Counted from the stretch's first letter, positions 22,121 to 33,667 are shown. The stretch is DNA of 64,000 nucleotides from Ichthyophis bannanicus (GCA_033557465.1 CM066033.1:380749289-380813288), one strand, 5' to 3'. Notes: generated from the sequence alone by a model not told the origin. Numbers and translations: made by a program.

Positions 22121-22359
22121 GTTCTTCATTTTCCATGGAGCCAGCAGGAAGCTCTTTCCTGTCACTGCAACAAAACTTCTTATTTTTTGGATTAATTCTG
22201 TGCTCTGCCTTTCTGTTAATGCCAGGACCTCCCTGATATCAGTCCCAGTATTCTTTTTCTTTAAAATTCTCTCTTTTTCTTTTTGACAGTTCACTGCAAC
22301 CTTAGGCCTCAGCCTAGATTTTCAGATTTGTCACCATAGGCAAACATGTCAGTGGCTTT

Positions 22360-24140
22360 AAAAAATGTTCCAAGTGCTTTGGCACTATGTCAATCATCGA
22401 TTCCCATGACTAGTGTCTCAAATGTTTGGGCCCAGACTACAGACCAGACAATTGTCTTTGTGCAAACAAATGACCAAACAAGGCCTAAAGAACAGGGCCA
22501 AGCAGTGTGATTCGCTGTTCGCCCCGGACTCGATTTCAGTGGCCTCTGCATCGTCGAGGACGTTGGCCTCTTCAGCTGGTTCCCAGGTCTCCAAAACATC
22601 CAAGCATAAATTAAAGACTAAGTCCTTGGCATTGAAATTCAATACCAAGTATTGAGGTTAATCCCATACTCCATGAGATGCACCAAGAGGGGCATCTGAG
22701 GCTGATCGGCCTGCCAAACCACCCAGGTGGGAAGACCAGCCCTCCAAAGCCACACAGGCTCCAGGACACTCCCCGAGGCATCGACCTCTGGAAAGCTACT
22801 GGTACCATGCTCTGGAATGGTGGCACATAGCCCCATACTTGAATCCACCCAGGCATTGGTGTCCTCCATTGATTAACATTTCTTAGCTATCAAAGGGCCT
22901 TGACAGTACTCCTGGCCGCAGAGGTACCAAAGGTATTGGCAGTCCCAACGAGTTTGGCACCACCTTCTAGCTCAGCGCCGGTACCTCTGGGACCAATGTC
23001 AGCCCTTAAATCAGTATCGGTGGGACCACTCCCTCCGATTCCTCTGCTGGAACCTGTATCGACAGGACTCCTCCCTCAGATTCCTTCACTGGAACCGGTA
23101 GCCATCGTCAGTACCTAACAGGCTCCTGATTCGAGTACTGCACCGACATCGGCATCGAGCACCAGCTCGAGACAGTCAATAATTTGATTTCGTTTCTGAA
23201 TCAGAGTCTTCTTCTGACTCTGAAGAGATATCTGAGGATTTCAGGGCTACCCAGGATATTCCCCTCCGATCTCTCTCCTCCTCATTTGAGTTGTTGATCC
23301 CTGCCAGAAGACATGTCCTTTCAGGACTTCATTCGGGACATGGTAGTGGACCTCCAAATCACAGTAACATCGGAAATGGAACCAAGGGCTGAGAAATTGG
23401 AAATCCTCCAAAACCCCTCAACGTCTAAAGAGGCGGCAACATCACCAGTGCATTGGATCCTTCAGGATCTAATACTACGTATGTGGGAGACCTTGCTAAC
23501 TGTTCCGCCTATCAGTAAATGCCTCAATACCATGTGCAGAGTTCCACCATGCCCAGAGTTTCAAAAGTCTCAACTTCCACACCATTCTATGGCGATGGAA
23601 TCGGCGATGCGACACATCAAGAGTTCTAAGACTCATTCATCGGTATTGCCTGGCAAAGATGCCAGGGCTCTCGAAGCCTTTGGACGTTGCTGCTTCCAGG
23701 AATGTATGCTTCTAGGATTACATCCTACACCCTCTACATGGGCATATACCTCAAGGACATCTCAAGGGATCTAGGAAATTTCGCTCCTATTCTCCCAGAT
23801 GACAAACGTGATGCATACCTACTATAGTCACGCAGGCTCAGAACACTTCTAAGTTCCTGACCAGAGCAGCTTTTGATACCTTTGAGTCTACCAGCAGAAC
23901 TGCTGTAGTTTGCATAGGAGCTCGTAGAATGGCCTTGCTCTGGAGAAAACCTATTTGGTAAAGGTTCGAGAGAGAAGGCAGGAGAGCTTGAGGCGGATGA
24001 TCTCACCCTCAAGCGCCTCTCAAGAAAGATTTCAGACCCCCTTAGGAGGAAGGCTGCTACAAAGAAGTCATTCTACATCAAAAAGGAGAGATTTTTCTTC
24101 TTACCAACCCTCTGCTGGTTTTCAATCTCAGCAACAGTAG
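22360..24140 (+). pseudogene. DIRS B gag-like ORF1
   Basis: It begins with a zinc-knuckle-like cluster C-x2-C-x11-H (CSKCFGTM, then DSHD) followed, after a stop at 22411-22413, by CLKCLGPDY. This is the arrangement seen at the start of copy C ORF1. A Ser/Pro-rich middle follows, then helical segments (about 23313-23760) and a C-terminal Gln/Ser/Arg-rich part (about 23960-24140). Stops and frameshifts throughout. The function is presumed nucleic-acid binding or packaging. Confidence 0.6.
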
Positions 24141-24439
24141 CAAAGGCCACAGGGTCCCCATCAGCGTAAGAAGGCCGAGGCTTCTAAACCCCAACCAGCT
24201 GCTCCGCCATAGCCAGCACCTGGATTTTGATGCCTTCCTACAGAGCATAGCTACTCTGCCTCTGCAGGATCCCCAGCCCCTTCACATAGCAGACAGGCTT
24301 TGTACTTATGCCCACAGGTGGCATCTCATCACGTCAAAGCAATGGACTCTCAATAATGTCCAAAGGGGCTATCTGCTTCACTTTCAAAGCTCACCCCAAC
24401 CACCTCTACAAGAGATTGGCCTGCAAATGGTTTGCAGAA

Positions 24440-25090
24440 TAATCTCCTGTCCTCCGAGGTGGCCACCCTGTTAGCTCAGAGGGCTGTCGAAAGAGTCCCC
24501 CCTGCCCAAGAAGGCAAGGGCTTCTATTCTCCTTTCTTTCTTATCCCAAAGAAAACAGGAGGTTTCAGACGTATTCTAGATCTGAGGGATTTCAACAAAT
24601 TTCTCGTTTGAGAAAAGTTCAAGATGATTTCCTTTGGCGCCCTTCTGCCATACCTTCAGAGGAATGACTGGCTATGTTCTCTAGATCTCAAGGATGCTTA
24701 CACCCACTTGCTCATAACACCTCACCACAGGCAATATCTGCACTTATGGATTCAGCAAATCCATTACCAGTATCAGGTGCTTCCCTTTGAGCTAGGTTCC
24801 GCACCCAGAATATTTACAAAATGCATGGCAGTCATCGCAGCATACCTGTGTACTTTGCAGATCTCTGTCTTCCCCTACTTAGATGATTGACTGATAAGGG
24901 GAGAATCCCCAGAGGTTGTAAAACAGTCACTTTCTTGCACCATCACAGTGCTCCAAAGTTTAGGCTTTGTGTTAAACTTTCCAAAATCCAGCCTGCTTCT
25001 CTCACAACAACTTGAGTTCATCGGAGCACTTCTCAGTACACGTCAGGGCCAAGCTTTCCTTCCCCAGGATAGCTCTGTTCATCTCATCCA
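24440..25090 (+). pseudogene. DIRS B reverse transcriptase
   Basis: Blocks: GFYSPFFLIPKKTGGFR (about 24520-24570), LRDFNKF, CSLDLKDAYTHLLI (about 24680), PFELGSAPRIFTKCM and FPYLDD (about 24870-24887). The Trp that normally follows YLDD is replaced by TGA at 24888-24890, and another stop lies at about 24610. The catalytic Asp residues remain readable, but the protein could not be made whole. Confidence 0.82.
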
Positions 25091-25099
25091 GCTGACCCT

Positions 25100-25850
25100 C
25101 ATCATACAAGGTCAAAGTGCCGTGACAGCTTGAGACATGCTACATCTTCTGGGACACATGGTCTCCATGATCCACATCATCCTATATGCCCGTCTACACA
25201 TGAGACGGGCTCAATGGACACTCGTCCCAATGGAGTCAGGCAACCGGATGTCTCTCAGACAAGATTTGCATCACTTCTCCTCTTGTCAACTTCCTGCAGT
25301 GGTAGTGCTCCCCCAACATCTTCTCGGAGGGTCACCCTTTCAGATGCCTCTGCTACAATGCACCCTAACAATGGATGCTTCCAAACTCAGGTAGAGAGCA
25401 CATCTGAACAATCTCACTACGCAGGGGAAGTGGACAGAACAGGAATGTCGAATGCAGATCAACCCCACCTATCAGGCAAACATGTCTTAGTCCAGATGGA
25501 CAACCAAGTATCCATGTTCTATGTAAACAAGCAGGGAGGAACTGGTTCCTATCCCCTCTGCCAGGAGGCTCTTCGACTGGTTCTTCACCATTGCATAGTG
25601 CAACCATATCTGGGTGGTGTACCTTCCAGGCGAGCTCAATGTCCTGGCGGACAGACTCTGCCACATCCTCCATCCACACGAGTGGACTCTAAAACAAGAG
25701 AGGTATTTTGCATCTTCCACATGTGGGGAACCCCCAGAATAGATCTGTTCGCCAATAAGGAGAATGCACGACTACCATTCTTTTGCTCTAGACTTCCCTC
25801 CCAACACAGACGGGTAGCAGATGCCTTTCTCCTACACTGGGCTTGAGTCT
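25100..25850 (+). pseudogene. DIRS B RNase H and connecting region
   Basis: RNase H: TMDASKL (first Asp, about 25370), GKHVLVQMDNQVSMFYVNKQ then GGTGS (about 25480-25550). The connecting region is RIDLFANKENARLPFFCSRL (about 25740-25800), preceded by HMWGTP and followed by DAFLLHW. Frameshifts separate the pieces. The connecting block is the part that copy C has lost. Confidence 0.75.
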
Positions 25851-26079
25851 GCTTTATGCATTCCCACTGACCCCTCCCCAATACCCAAAACTCTCTTCAA
25901 GTGCAGTCTGACAAAGGCTCCATGATTCTAATAGCACCATATGGTCCCATCAACTGTGGTTTCCTCTGCTGCTTCATTTAGCGCAGACTGCACCCCTCAG
26001 TTTGGGTCATGCCCCTGACCTCCTCTCTCAGAATCAGGGGCTACTTCTCCATCCCAATCCACAAACCCTTCATCTCACG

Positions 26080-26965
26080 GCATGGCTGCTAAAAGCATGA
26101 CCTTTGATGATCTGGATCTCCCTCAACCAGTCAAGGACATCTTGCTTGCATTGCACAAGCCATCTACCAGACGTTCTTATGCCTTCAAATGGTGACGGCT
26201 CACCCTTTGATGTGTACCAAAGTAGATTGATCCATCTGACTGCCCAGTGGAATGTCTTCTGCAATATCTTTGACACTTGTCCTCCAACTCTGTCAGAGCT
26301 CGCCTCAGTGCTACTGCAGCCTATCACAGGCCACTGGATAGGCATCCCATTTCCTCACACCCCTTGGTGCAGCGATTCATGCAGGGTCTTCTCTTTTCCA
26401 AGCCACTGATCAAACCACCGCTGGTGGCATGGGACCTCAAAGTCATCCTAGTACAGCTTTTAAAAGCCTTGTTTGAGCCCTTGACTACCACTTCTCCAAA
26501 ATTCCTGTCTTGGAAGGTCATCTTCCTAATTGCTCTCACTTCACTTCATCACTTCAGTGAACTACAAGTTCTGGTAGCAGATCCTTCCTACACTTGATTC
26601 CACCATGATAAGGTGGTTCTCTGTACCCATCTGCATTTCCTTCCCAAAGTGGTCTCTCCTTTTCACATCAACCAGTCTGTCATGCTACTGGTCTTCTTTC
26701 CCTGACCACATGCCTCGGGGCTGAGGCAGCATTGCATACTTTGGATTGCAAGTGTGCCCTTGCCTTCTACTTGGACAGGACCAAGGATTTTAGAAAATCC
26801 TCTTAATTATTATCTCCTTTGACCCAAGCCACTTGGATCTTCCAGTATTAAAACACACCTTATCCAACTGGATTGCGGATTGAATTTCTTTTGCCTATGC
26901 TCAGTCGGGACTCTCCCTCAAGGGTCATGTCACTGCTCAAAACATGAGGTCCATGGCAGCCTCAA
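26080..26965 (+). pseudogene. DIRS B tyrosine recombinase
   Basis: N-terminal pieces near 26277-26470 (VQRFMQGLLFSKP, PPLVAWDLKVILVQLLKALF) lead to IALTSLHHFSELQVL at about 26529-26575. At the position of the catalytic Arg (RISEL in copies A and C) this copy has His (CAC, 26550-26552), likely CpG decay. HFLPKVVSPFHINQS follows. The C-terminal His-Arg and Tyr boxes are scrambled or missing before 26970. Dead by mutation of a key residue and by stops. Confidence 0.75.
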
Positions 26966-26994
26966 TCGCCAACCTTCATTCTGTCTCCATAGAG

Positions 26995-27075
26995 GAGATG
27001 TGCTTGTTCCTGGAGATAGCATAGTTACTCACCTGTAACAGGTGATCTCCAGGAACAGCAGGAATCAGTCTTCAC
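26995..27075. repeat. DIRS B internal complementary region
   Basis: Bases 27022-27075 (AGTTACTCACCTGTAACAGG...) are the reverse complement of the right terminus at about 27265-27315 (CCTGTTACAGGTGAGTAACT). Bases 26995-27018 (GCTTGTTCCTGGAGATAGC) correspond to the complement of the left terminus. Same design as copy C. Confidence 0.82.
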
Positions 27076-27139
27076 AACCCACCCTCCTCCCTAGGAGTTG
27101 TTGGGTATATTTTTTCCTCTACCTTTCAGCTACAAACTC

Positions 27140-27315
27140 AACTGAGGAGAGGAGCTGGGAAGGCAGGTGCGCAGAGGCAAGTGGAGTGCTCCCACAGGCT
27201 TTCCTATTGTACGCTGGGGAGTGTTCCTGTGCGGGCTCCATCGGTGCCAATGATGCCCATATGTGAAAGACTGATTCCTGCTTTTCGTGGAGATCACCTG
27301 TTACAGGTGAGTAAC
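27140..27315. repeat. DIRS B right inverted terminal repeat and end
   Basis: Complement of 21981-22120, followed by the end-specific tail CCTGTTACAGGTGAGTAACT. The element ends at about 27314-27315, where the LTR-1 target duplication CTAC begins. Confidence 0.8.
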
Positions 27316-27549
27316 TACTGTCATGAAGAAGTCCCTTCTGAGCCTATAAAGGTAGGGCAAGATGAGGATTTGCTTTCAGAAACTGTCAGGCAGTCTGAGC
27401 ACATGGCTCAGGGTTTGCAAAGCAGAAGTAAACAAAGAGAGTCACGAGCTAGAAAGACACGCCCCTGCAGTGACGTATTCCCTAGCTCAAGAGGTAATGA
27501 GTTTCACCTGTTTCAGGGCAGGGCACAGCTAAGCCCTGAGAGTTACAAG

Positions 27550-28245
27550 GATAAAAAGTGGTTATTAGCTTGGACCAAGCAGAACGAGAGGCAGAGCCAG
27601 AGGGGGAACTGGAGTCAGAGCCAGGACCAGAAAGGAAGCCAGCAAAGGAGCACGCTGACTAGAAGAAGTCAAAGAGGAGTGAGAACCAAGGGAGCCATAT
27701 TCCTGAGGCCAGAAGGAAGCAACCCAGGACAGGGGTTGTCTGGCAAAGGCAGGAGAGAGAAGAATCTTCCTGAGAGGCAGGCTTGGCAAAGCTCACACGC
27801 TCCTAAGAGAGAGACAGGCTGGTTGGAGAATACCGGTACGTCTGAGGGGAAAGTTAATAGGCTGAGAGGCAAGCAAACACCAGCTGTGTTTGAGAACCAG
27901 TCTAACCCTACAGAGTGGAGAGTTCCTTCCCTTTCAAAGCCAAAAGGTAGGCTTAATAATTCATACAAGTTTGAACCTAGCTATAAAGCAGTTCCCTATA
28001 GTTACCAGAAAGTAGCAAACTCCCTGGACAAAAACTACAGCATATATGGTAGTTTACAACCCTGCTCAGGAGAGTGTTACAGAGAGAAACCACATGAGGT
28101 CAGAGAAACCGTTTGTTGCAAAGATCAGGATAGCAGCTTACGGACACACCCTGCTATTCCTGATACTGAGGAAATGCAGATAGACTCTGACCATAATGAA
28201 ATAGTGGATGATCGGATGGACTGTACATTGCCCATGTTCCCTGTA
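27550..28245 (+). CDS. LTR-1 internal reading frame ending in MQ...MDC motif
   Basis: Open from before the LTR start to 28299. Downstream of the TATA box it is Gln/Arg/Lys/Ser-rich with no in-frame Met until EEMQIDSD (ATG at 28174), then 14 codons to MDCT (28216) and a GTAAGT donor-like site at 28243-28248. The same MQ...MDC block occurs in LTR-2 and LTR-3. Low T content lengthens open frames by chance, so only the shared block argues for coding. It could be a leader exon spliced to an internal gene. No function is assigned. Confidence 0.4.
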
Positions 28246-28283
28246 AGTATTAGCGTATGTGTGTCATATCCCCTCGTGTTAAA

Positions 28284-28352
28284 TGTATCTCCCAATTGAC
28301 CGCTTTGACCCGGTGAAAAGAGGGATATAAATACAGTTAAATAAATAAATAT
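28284..28352 (+). repeat. LINE 3'-tail fragment inside LTR-1
   Basis: GACCGCTTTGACCCGGTGAA, then GGGATATAAATACAG and (TAAA)n. This is the short 3' end typical of an L2-like LINE or a SINE that borrows its tail. Confidence 0.5.
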
Positions 28353-28959
28353 CTTTGGCTGACCATGTGAATTCCCTATGCTGAACCGTGTCTGAGAGAG
28401 ACGATAAAAGCAGCAGAAGAAAAGGGAACATTTCTTTGCTAATTGAAGCTGTTGTGGTTTTGTTTTGTATCAAGCACTGCACGTTTAAAGCCTGAAGCTG
28501 ACAAGGCTAACTTACCTGAGTTCATGTATAATTTCCTCAAGCCAATTGTATGGCAATGTTTTGTCCTGAGTTATTCACTTGCATTCAATCCGCCAGGAAG
28601 GGGAAAATAAATTCTTGTCATTGCCTGAAACCACTCGACTGCAACTCATCTGTTCTCAAGGAGTAAAGGGACTTACATTCCCAGAAGGCCTTGCAGAGTT
28701 CAAGCAAGCCCACGCTCTCTGAGGCAGGAACACCACAGGCAGACCAAGTCTCAGCGCCTAGGCGTTGGGCTGGCCACTGTGAGGGTGACACTACACTATA
28801 GCAATGCTCAAAAGGTACCCATAATCTCTGGGACGTAGCAAGCAAACATGCTCTGAATGCAGTAATCATGCCCCAACAATATATTTCTTTCATTTTATCC
28901 CTTCATCTTTCTATCGCTGGTACTTTACTTTGTCGCTAACACCCTGCACTCAAACATCT

Positions 28960-31900
28960 GGACTCACTGTTTAGTATGCAACAAATTTACTTAAACTGGG
29001 ATCCATCTCCTTTAATGACATCATGGTTAACCCCCATTGTAGACTATACTCCAAACGCAGCCCCAGAATCTTGCCCACTGTGTCCCACACCTTATCCCAG
29101 AAGGTCCAGGTATTAGGACATTTCCACTGTGAGTGGTTCCTCTTGTGAAAACCCCTGGAGTTCCCCAACCACGCTTCCTGCTTGTGTTTCTGGCTGGTTT
29201 CCCCAGGGGCAAACCTCTAGAAGATCCACACATAAGGCCTCCTCATACCACAGATAGATAGGGTAGACACTGTCTCTGGTTCTGCACTGGTTTCACGCTA
29301 ACACTGCCCAACCAGGTACTAATATTCAGGGTCTCTTGTTCCAGGCCTGTTTGCCTGCAGACATCATATAAAGGAAAACAAACCTGCTTATTCAGCATTT
29401 ACTATACTTTCCCCAGCCCCACTCTAGGGCAGGGCTAGTTCCTTTAGCCCATTTTGCAAATCACCCCCTCCCCCTTAGGAGAAGCCCTGTTTTAGCAGAT
29501 TTAGGGTTTGACTCGGAGCCTGCCTTCTTTGCTAGCAAGCCCCCTTTCCATACAGCATAAACTAGAGTTCCAAACAGTACACAGGTAACAAACTTTTATT
29601 CATCCAGTTTATCGCAAAACAAAGCACTTTAACCACAAAATAAAGTAGATGACTTATGCAGGTTTCTGTAATTCTTAGATGCAACTACAAGTCTTTCTTT
29701 CAGACTTCTTATCCCTATGGATAAGAAGGTACAATGACTTATGCTTCCATGCACTTTGAAATGTTCCAGAGCACGCTTACCTGTGAGCTAAACCCCACCG
29801 CTTCCTTTCTCTCTCTCAGAGATTATGGAGTAATTTCCTGCTTCCAGGAGGTTCCTCCCCTGCTCTGCCCCTGCCACCAAGACTGGGAGAAACACCCTCC
29901 CTCTGATCCCTGCCTGGAGGTTTTTCTCCTGCTAACCTTGTGACTCTTCCTATCCCAAACCTGACAAGACTTTGCAGTCTGCAACTGTTTCCTCCCCAGA
30001 GCCTCTCTTTTCTGGGGCCTCTCTCTTCTCCTCTAGTCTGTGGGAAGTAAGCATTTATCACTCCTGGGAACTCTAGGACCACCTCTGTTCCCCAATGTGA
30101 TTGGCAGAGGCCATTCCTGGGTAGAGCCGTAAACTCTGCTATTGGAGCCATTAGCCTGGCTTGAGAGCCCCCCCCCCCCCCCAGCTCTTAAAGGGCCACT
30201 ATGCTTCTTTAACCCAGGGAACATGGTGATGCGGCAACCACCACCAAAGGGGATGTCAAAAGCATCACATTCATCACACAGGCAGTAACGTACCTAAGGA
30301 AGTACACCTTCTCTAACACCAATCATTCCTGAATCCCTCCCATCTTGACCGCAGATCCAAATACCGCTTTCCAAGCATCCTCTTGGTCCACTTCACCTAG
30401 ATCTCTTTCCCAAGCCTCAACAAACCAAGGTTTACACTGGACCTTGGAAAGCATAATGGCGTACAGCCCAGCCAACAAACTCCCCCCTCCACCCTCCAAT
30501 GAGCCCAATAAATCTCCTCTAAATCTGTGACTTCCCTCTTCAAGTCCTGCGTAACCCTACCAATTTTCCAAAATGATAGAGCACAGAAAAAGGCGTCCAC
30601 ATGTTGTAACCCATAATGATGCCAGATTTCCTTAAACATTGAAACAACCCCCTGCGAATCCTCCACCTGACCCACTGTAAAAAGACCCTTCCCCATCCCC
30701 CCCATGCAAAAAAACTTTATAAATAATCCCTGGCTGTAAAACTTTACTATAACATATAGGTGTACAAATCTAGCTGCCTTTACCTCCCCCTACCCTACTT
30801 CGCACCTTTTCCCAAACTCAAGAGTCCACCGAAAGTAGGAGTGTTCAGTGCCCTTAAGTCCTTCTGGCAAACCCCAGTAACCACACTAGGGCTTGCAAGG
30901 CCCTGCCCCACCATACTCTGTTCCAAATGCACCTACAGTTTAAAGCCCCTTCCATCTTTCCAGTCCCAAATCCCCCTTATCTGGGCCACTACATCATCCA
31001 CCGGAAAATCCTCTCTATCTCTTTGCTTGATGAAGATCCTTTGTTGGAAATTAGCAAGAACCTTGTCTGGCACTGAACTGGCAAAGTTTAAAACATGTAT
31101 AACACAATTTAGGGAGCATATTCATTTTTACACTGGCAATTCCGCCCATCTACCCATCCATGATAGCCCATTCCGCCCCCCCCCCCCCTCCACACACACA
31201 AGGTCTTCATAATTACACTGGCAAATTTAATCCAAATCTCTTGACAACCGCACTCCCAAGTACTTTAAAGACTCCTTCATTCACTTAAATTGAAAGGCTC
31301 CCTAAAGAGATTGCTTGTCCTCTGTGGATCCTTAGGCTTCCAATTTAATAAGGTTAACTTTAAACCCAGAGACTGCCCCATATGCTTGTTTCCCTGCTAG
31401 GGACTTATCCATCAAGATCAAGTCAATCCTAGAATTCGTTCCATGTACATAAGAGTAGTGGCTGTAGGCTGCCGTGATCCCCTCCCTAACCCCAAGTATC
31501 TACCAAGCCAAAATGCTGCATAAAACTCTTTAGTTTTCTTCTGTGTATGCTTGGGACTTCACCCCTTAGAGTTATCCAATTTGGGGTTTACTGTCAAATT
31601 GAAATCCCCCCTCCCCCCCATAATAAGAGTTGCTATATCATGTGTGCCCAGAGTGTCCCACAGATCTTCATAAAAGATCCCCTGTTGGGCATTTGAAACA
31701 TAAATCTCTCATAAAGTAAGGGGACAATCAATAATAGAATCCATAATGATATATTTGCACAGCTTATCCTGGACTACATTTTTCACTTCCAGCTTACAAT
31801 TCTTTGACATAAGGATACCCATTCCCCCCACCGTTTTGTAATGCTGCACATAGCTGTAGATGTTCCTCTCTCTGCCACAGATGAGTCTCTCAGATTAAAA

Positions 31901-32000
31901 GAACATCAATTTTCAGTGTCTGCACATCTTTAAATAGCTGCTATCTTTTAGCACCAGAGTTTAAGCCATTGGCATTCAAAGCTATAATTCAGATGACCTC
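28960..32000 (-). pseudogene. L1-like ORF2 remnant
   Basis: Endonuclease: DVLLIQETHLW (about 31900) and NSRIDLILMD (about 31430-31400). Next comes FKVNLIKLEA (about 31360), then KYLGVRLSRDLD (about 31265-31230), NMLPKLCYTCF (about 31115) and WHHYGLQHVDAFF. After the LTR gap come VFTRGTTHSGNV and TWTFWDKVWDTVGKILGLRL (about 29110). The jump from the RIDLILMD block to the post-RT block within about 60 bp implies deletion of the palm domain and its catalytic FADD box. Many stops. Confidence 0.65.
29271..30278 (-). mobile_element. Probable solo LTR-4
   Basis: About 1.0 kb interrupting the L1-like relic. On the minus strand it begins TGATGAATGTGATGC (or TGTG...) and ends ACCAGAGACA, with an AATAAA-type signal (minus of about 29590-29597) and a donor-like AGGTAAGC in the middle. 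The flanks suggest a GTGT duplication with one base of ambiguity (ACAC at 29267-29270 on plus). The general design resembles LTR-1 to -3, but I see no MQ...MDC block. A 15-base C run lies at 30168-30182. Confidence 0.5.
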
Positions 32001-32050
32001 ACTCATACTGGTTCATCACACTCGCTTCTCTCCTCCCTGCTAATCCCCAA

Positions 32051-32559
32051 TATAGCTGGAGCTATACTCCATCTCCTGCCCCCCCCCCCCCATACCCCTC
32101 ATTCCCATCCACCCCCAACTCTTCCCATGATTAACCACCACCAGTTATCATGGTGGACTCCTCTGGAGGAGAAGGTAACCCCATCTATCTACTTAGATTG
32201 GCTATCCCATACTGACAATTCCAACCCCTCAACCAGACCATTAATCCATATCACTCTCAAGCACACCACTCATGCACTTTACTCAACAAAACATCCCTGT
32301 ACCCACAATCCATTGACTTGCCACTCAACCCTGCAAAACCACCCAACAAACATTTTCAATCCTCTACTTCACTCTCAACTCCCCACTTTACTTCGTACAA
32401 GTATCAATTCCCCCAAGGTCTCAACACAGATAGAATCAAATCATTACTAATCAAAAACACCTGCACTGACATCTTTGCCCACTTGTTATCACTGGACTGC
32501 TTCCGGGTATAAGACAGCGGGTCTTTTCTGTTGCTGCACTGATTAGTCAGTGAATTTCC
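32051..32559. other. No gene seen
   Basis: C/A-rich sequence giving a low-complexity open frame (His, Thr, Pro, Ser, Leu). The C run at 32079-32091 lies at its start. No supported gene. Confidence 0.3.
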
Positions 32560-32800
32560 AAGGTTCAGCATTTGTAGCTAGATCTGTGCAAGTTTTATAG
32601 GAAACTGAAAACCTGGCTTTTAGGTTGGTTTATCCAATGGTACGGTAGTAGGGAGTTTTGAGTCTGATTGGAAGTGGGAGGTGGTAGGAATTTACTGTGG
32701 GGTTCTTGTGATGTATGCATTTTTCATTTGTGTGCATAAATTCCTTCACATCTGTTGATAGAGGCAAGTCATAAAATGAAATAAATAAATATAATGTGTT
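32560..32800 (+). repeat. LINE (L2-like) C-terminal end and tail
   Basis: The plus strand encodes KLKTWLF, then a 3' region ending AAATGAAATAAATAAATATAA. This is the usual end of an L2/CR1-like ORF2 and its tail. Confidence 0.4.
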
Positions 32801-33289
32801 TTTAAAGTGGCTTTTGGACTAGAAGCTGACGTACATCCTATTTCCAAAGCCACACTCTGCAACATCTAAACTGTTGTGATAGACTATTTAATATACAGCA
32901 GAAGCTGCAAAGTCATTTCTAACACTCCACCCCACAACTAATATTCTGCACCTCCTAGATGTTACTCTTGTGCATCTTACCATTAGCTAATATACCTTAT
33001 CTAGTCTATATTAATTAATTTATACATGTCAAAGACAATTTATTCATCTGTGTGCTTATGTGTTTGCCTAAGTCTCTTTCCATCTGTGTGTATTCCTCCC
33101 CCTGTCTGTGACTGTCTTCATTTCTATGGGTGTACCTCCTTCCCTCTTCTCTGTAGGTGTGTGCCTGTGTCTTACTCAGCTTACACAGTTTCTCTTTCAA
33201 GGTCTGGGCCAGTGAAGTTCACAGGTACAAAAGTATCTGTGGGCTTTGAACCTGTTTGTTTCAGGTCCATAGTAGGGGGCGGCCCAAAG
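32801..33289. other. No gene seen
   Basis: Unassigned. GT/CT-rich between 33050 and 33190. Confidence 0.35.
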
Positions 33290-33402
33290 GGGGTGCGGAG
33301 CCATGTGTGGAGACTCATTGCTGGGCCTCCTTTGCATAAGGAGCCTCATTTGCATAAATATTTGCATAATGTTAACATGCGCTAACTTTTAGTAAACATG
33401 CC
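33290..33402. repeat. Right end of a GTTTACTAA-type TIR element
   Basis: Ends TTTTAGTAAACATGCCTC, the inverse of GGGCATGTTTACTAAG found at about 63602 and, in a variant form, at about 37983. It also contains repeated TTTGCATAA words (33331-33371). The partner end was not located. Confidence 0.35.
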
Positions 33403-33667
33403 TCTTAATGAGTGTCTGGATAAAGAAAGACTACCGGATTTCTACATTACGATACTCCAGTGCCAACCACCAGGCACATTAGGAAGTACTATAAATACTT
33501 ACCATTTAGAGCCCATAGCAAACCCGCCGTATCATAACAGCACTACCAGGACTCAGAAAGCACCAAACCCTACTTATCAAAAGGCAGCACTGCAAATATT
33601 AAACCAATACAACTCAGAGAATACCAATACATCTCACTGGGGAAAGAGAACAAGTGGCACTGTCAAA
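33403..33667. other. No gene seen
   Basis: An A/C-rich open frame is present, but no family is recognised. Confidence 0.3.

Larger units (their letters stand above)
21975..27315 (+). mobile_element. DIRS-type retrotransposon, copy B (near full length, decayed)
   Basis: About 5.3 kb bounded by inverted termini (21981-22120 and 27140-27293), with an internal complementary region (26995-27075) just before the right terminus. The order is gag with a zinc motif, reverse transcriptase, RNase H, connecting region, tyrosine recombinase. All frames carry stops. Unlike copy C it keeps the connecting region. It lies in the same orientation as copies A and C. LTR-1 abuts its right end. Confidence 0.88.
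27319..28790 (+). mobile_element. Solo LTR-1 (ORF-bearing LTR family)
   Basis: Starts TGTCATGAAG and ends GAGGGTGACA, flanked by CTAC on both sides (27315-27318, 28791-28794). A TATA-like GATAAAAAG lies at 27550-27558 and AATAAA at 28606-28611. It aligns at both ends with LTR-2 and LTR-3. No internal proviral sequence follows, so it is a solo LTR. Its 1472 bp are partly due to an inserted LINE tail (about 28284-28352). The parent element (retrovirus-like or Ty3-like) is not in the window; 4-bp duplications fit several groups. Confidence 0.85.
28795..32050 (-). mobile_element. L1/Tx1-like LINE relic, interrupted by LTR-4
   Basis: Minus-strand L1-like ORF2 with endonuclease remnant at about 31900-31400, a jump that omits most of the reverse transcriptase, post-RT blocks at about 31390-30300, and a C-terminal end at about 29260-28960. 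LTR-4 (29271-30278) is inserted in the C-terminal region. Dead. Confidence 0.7.
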
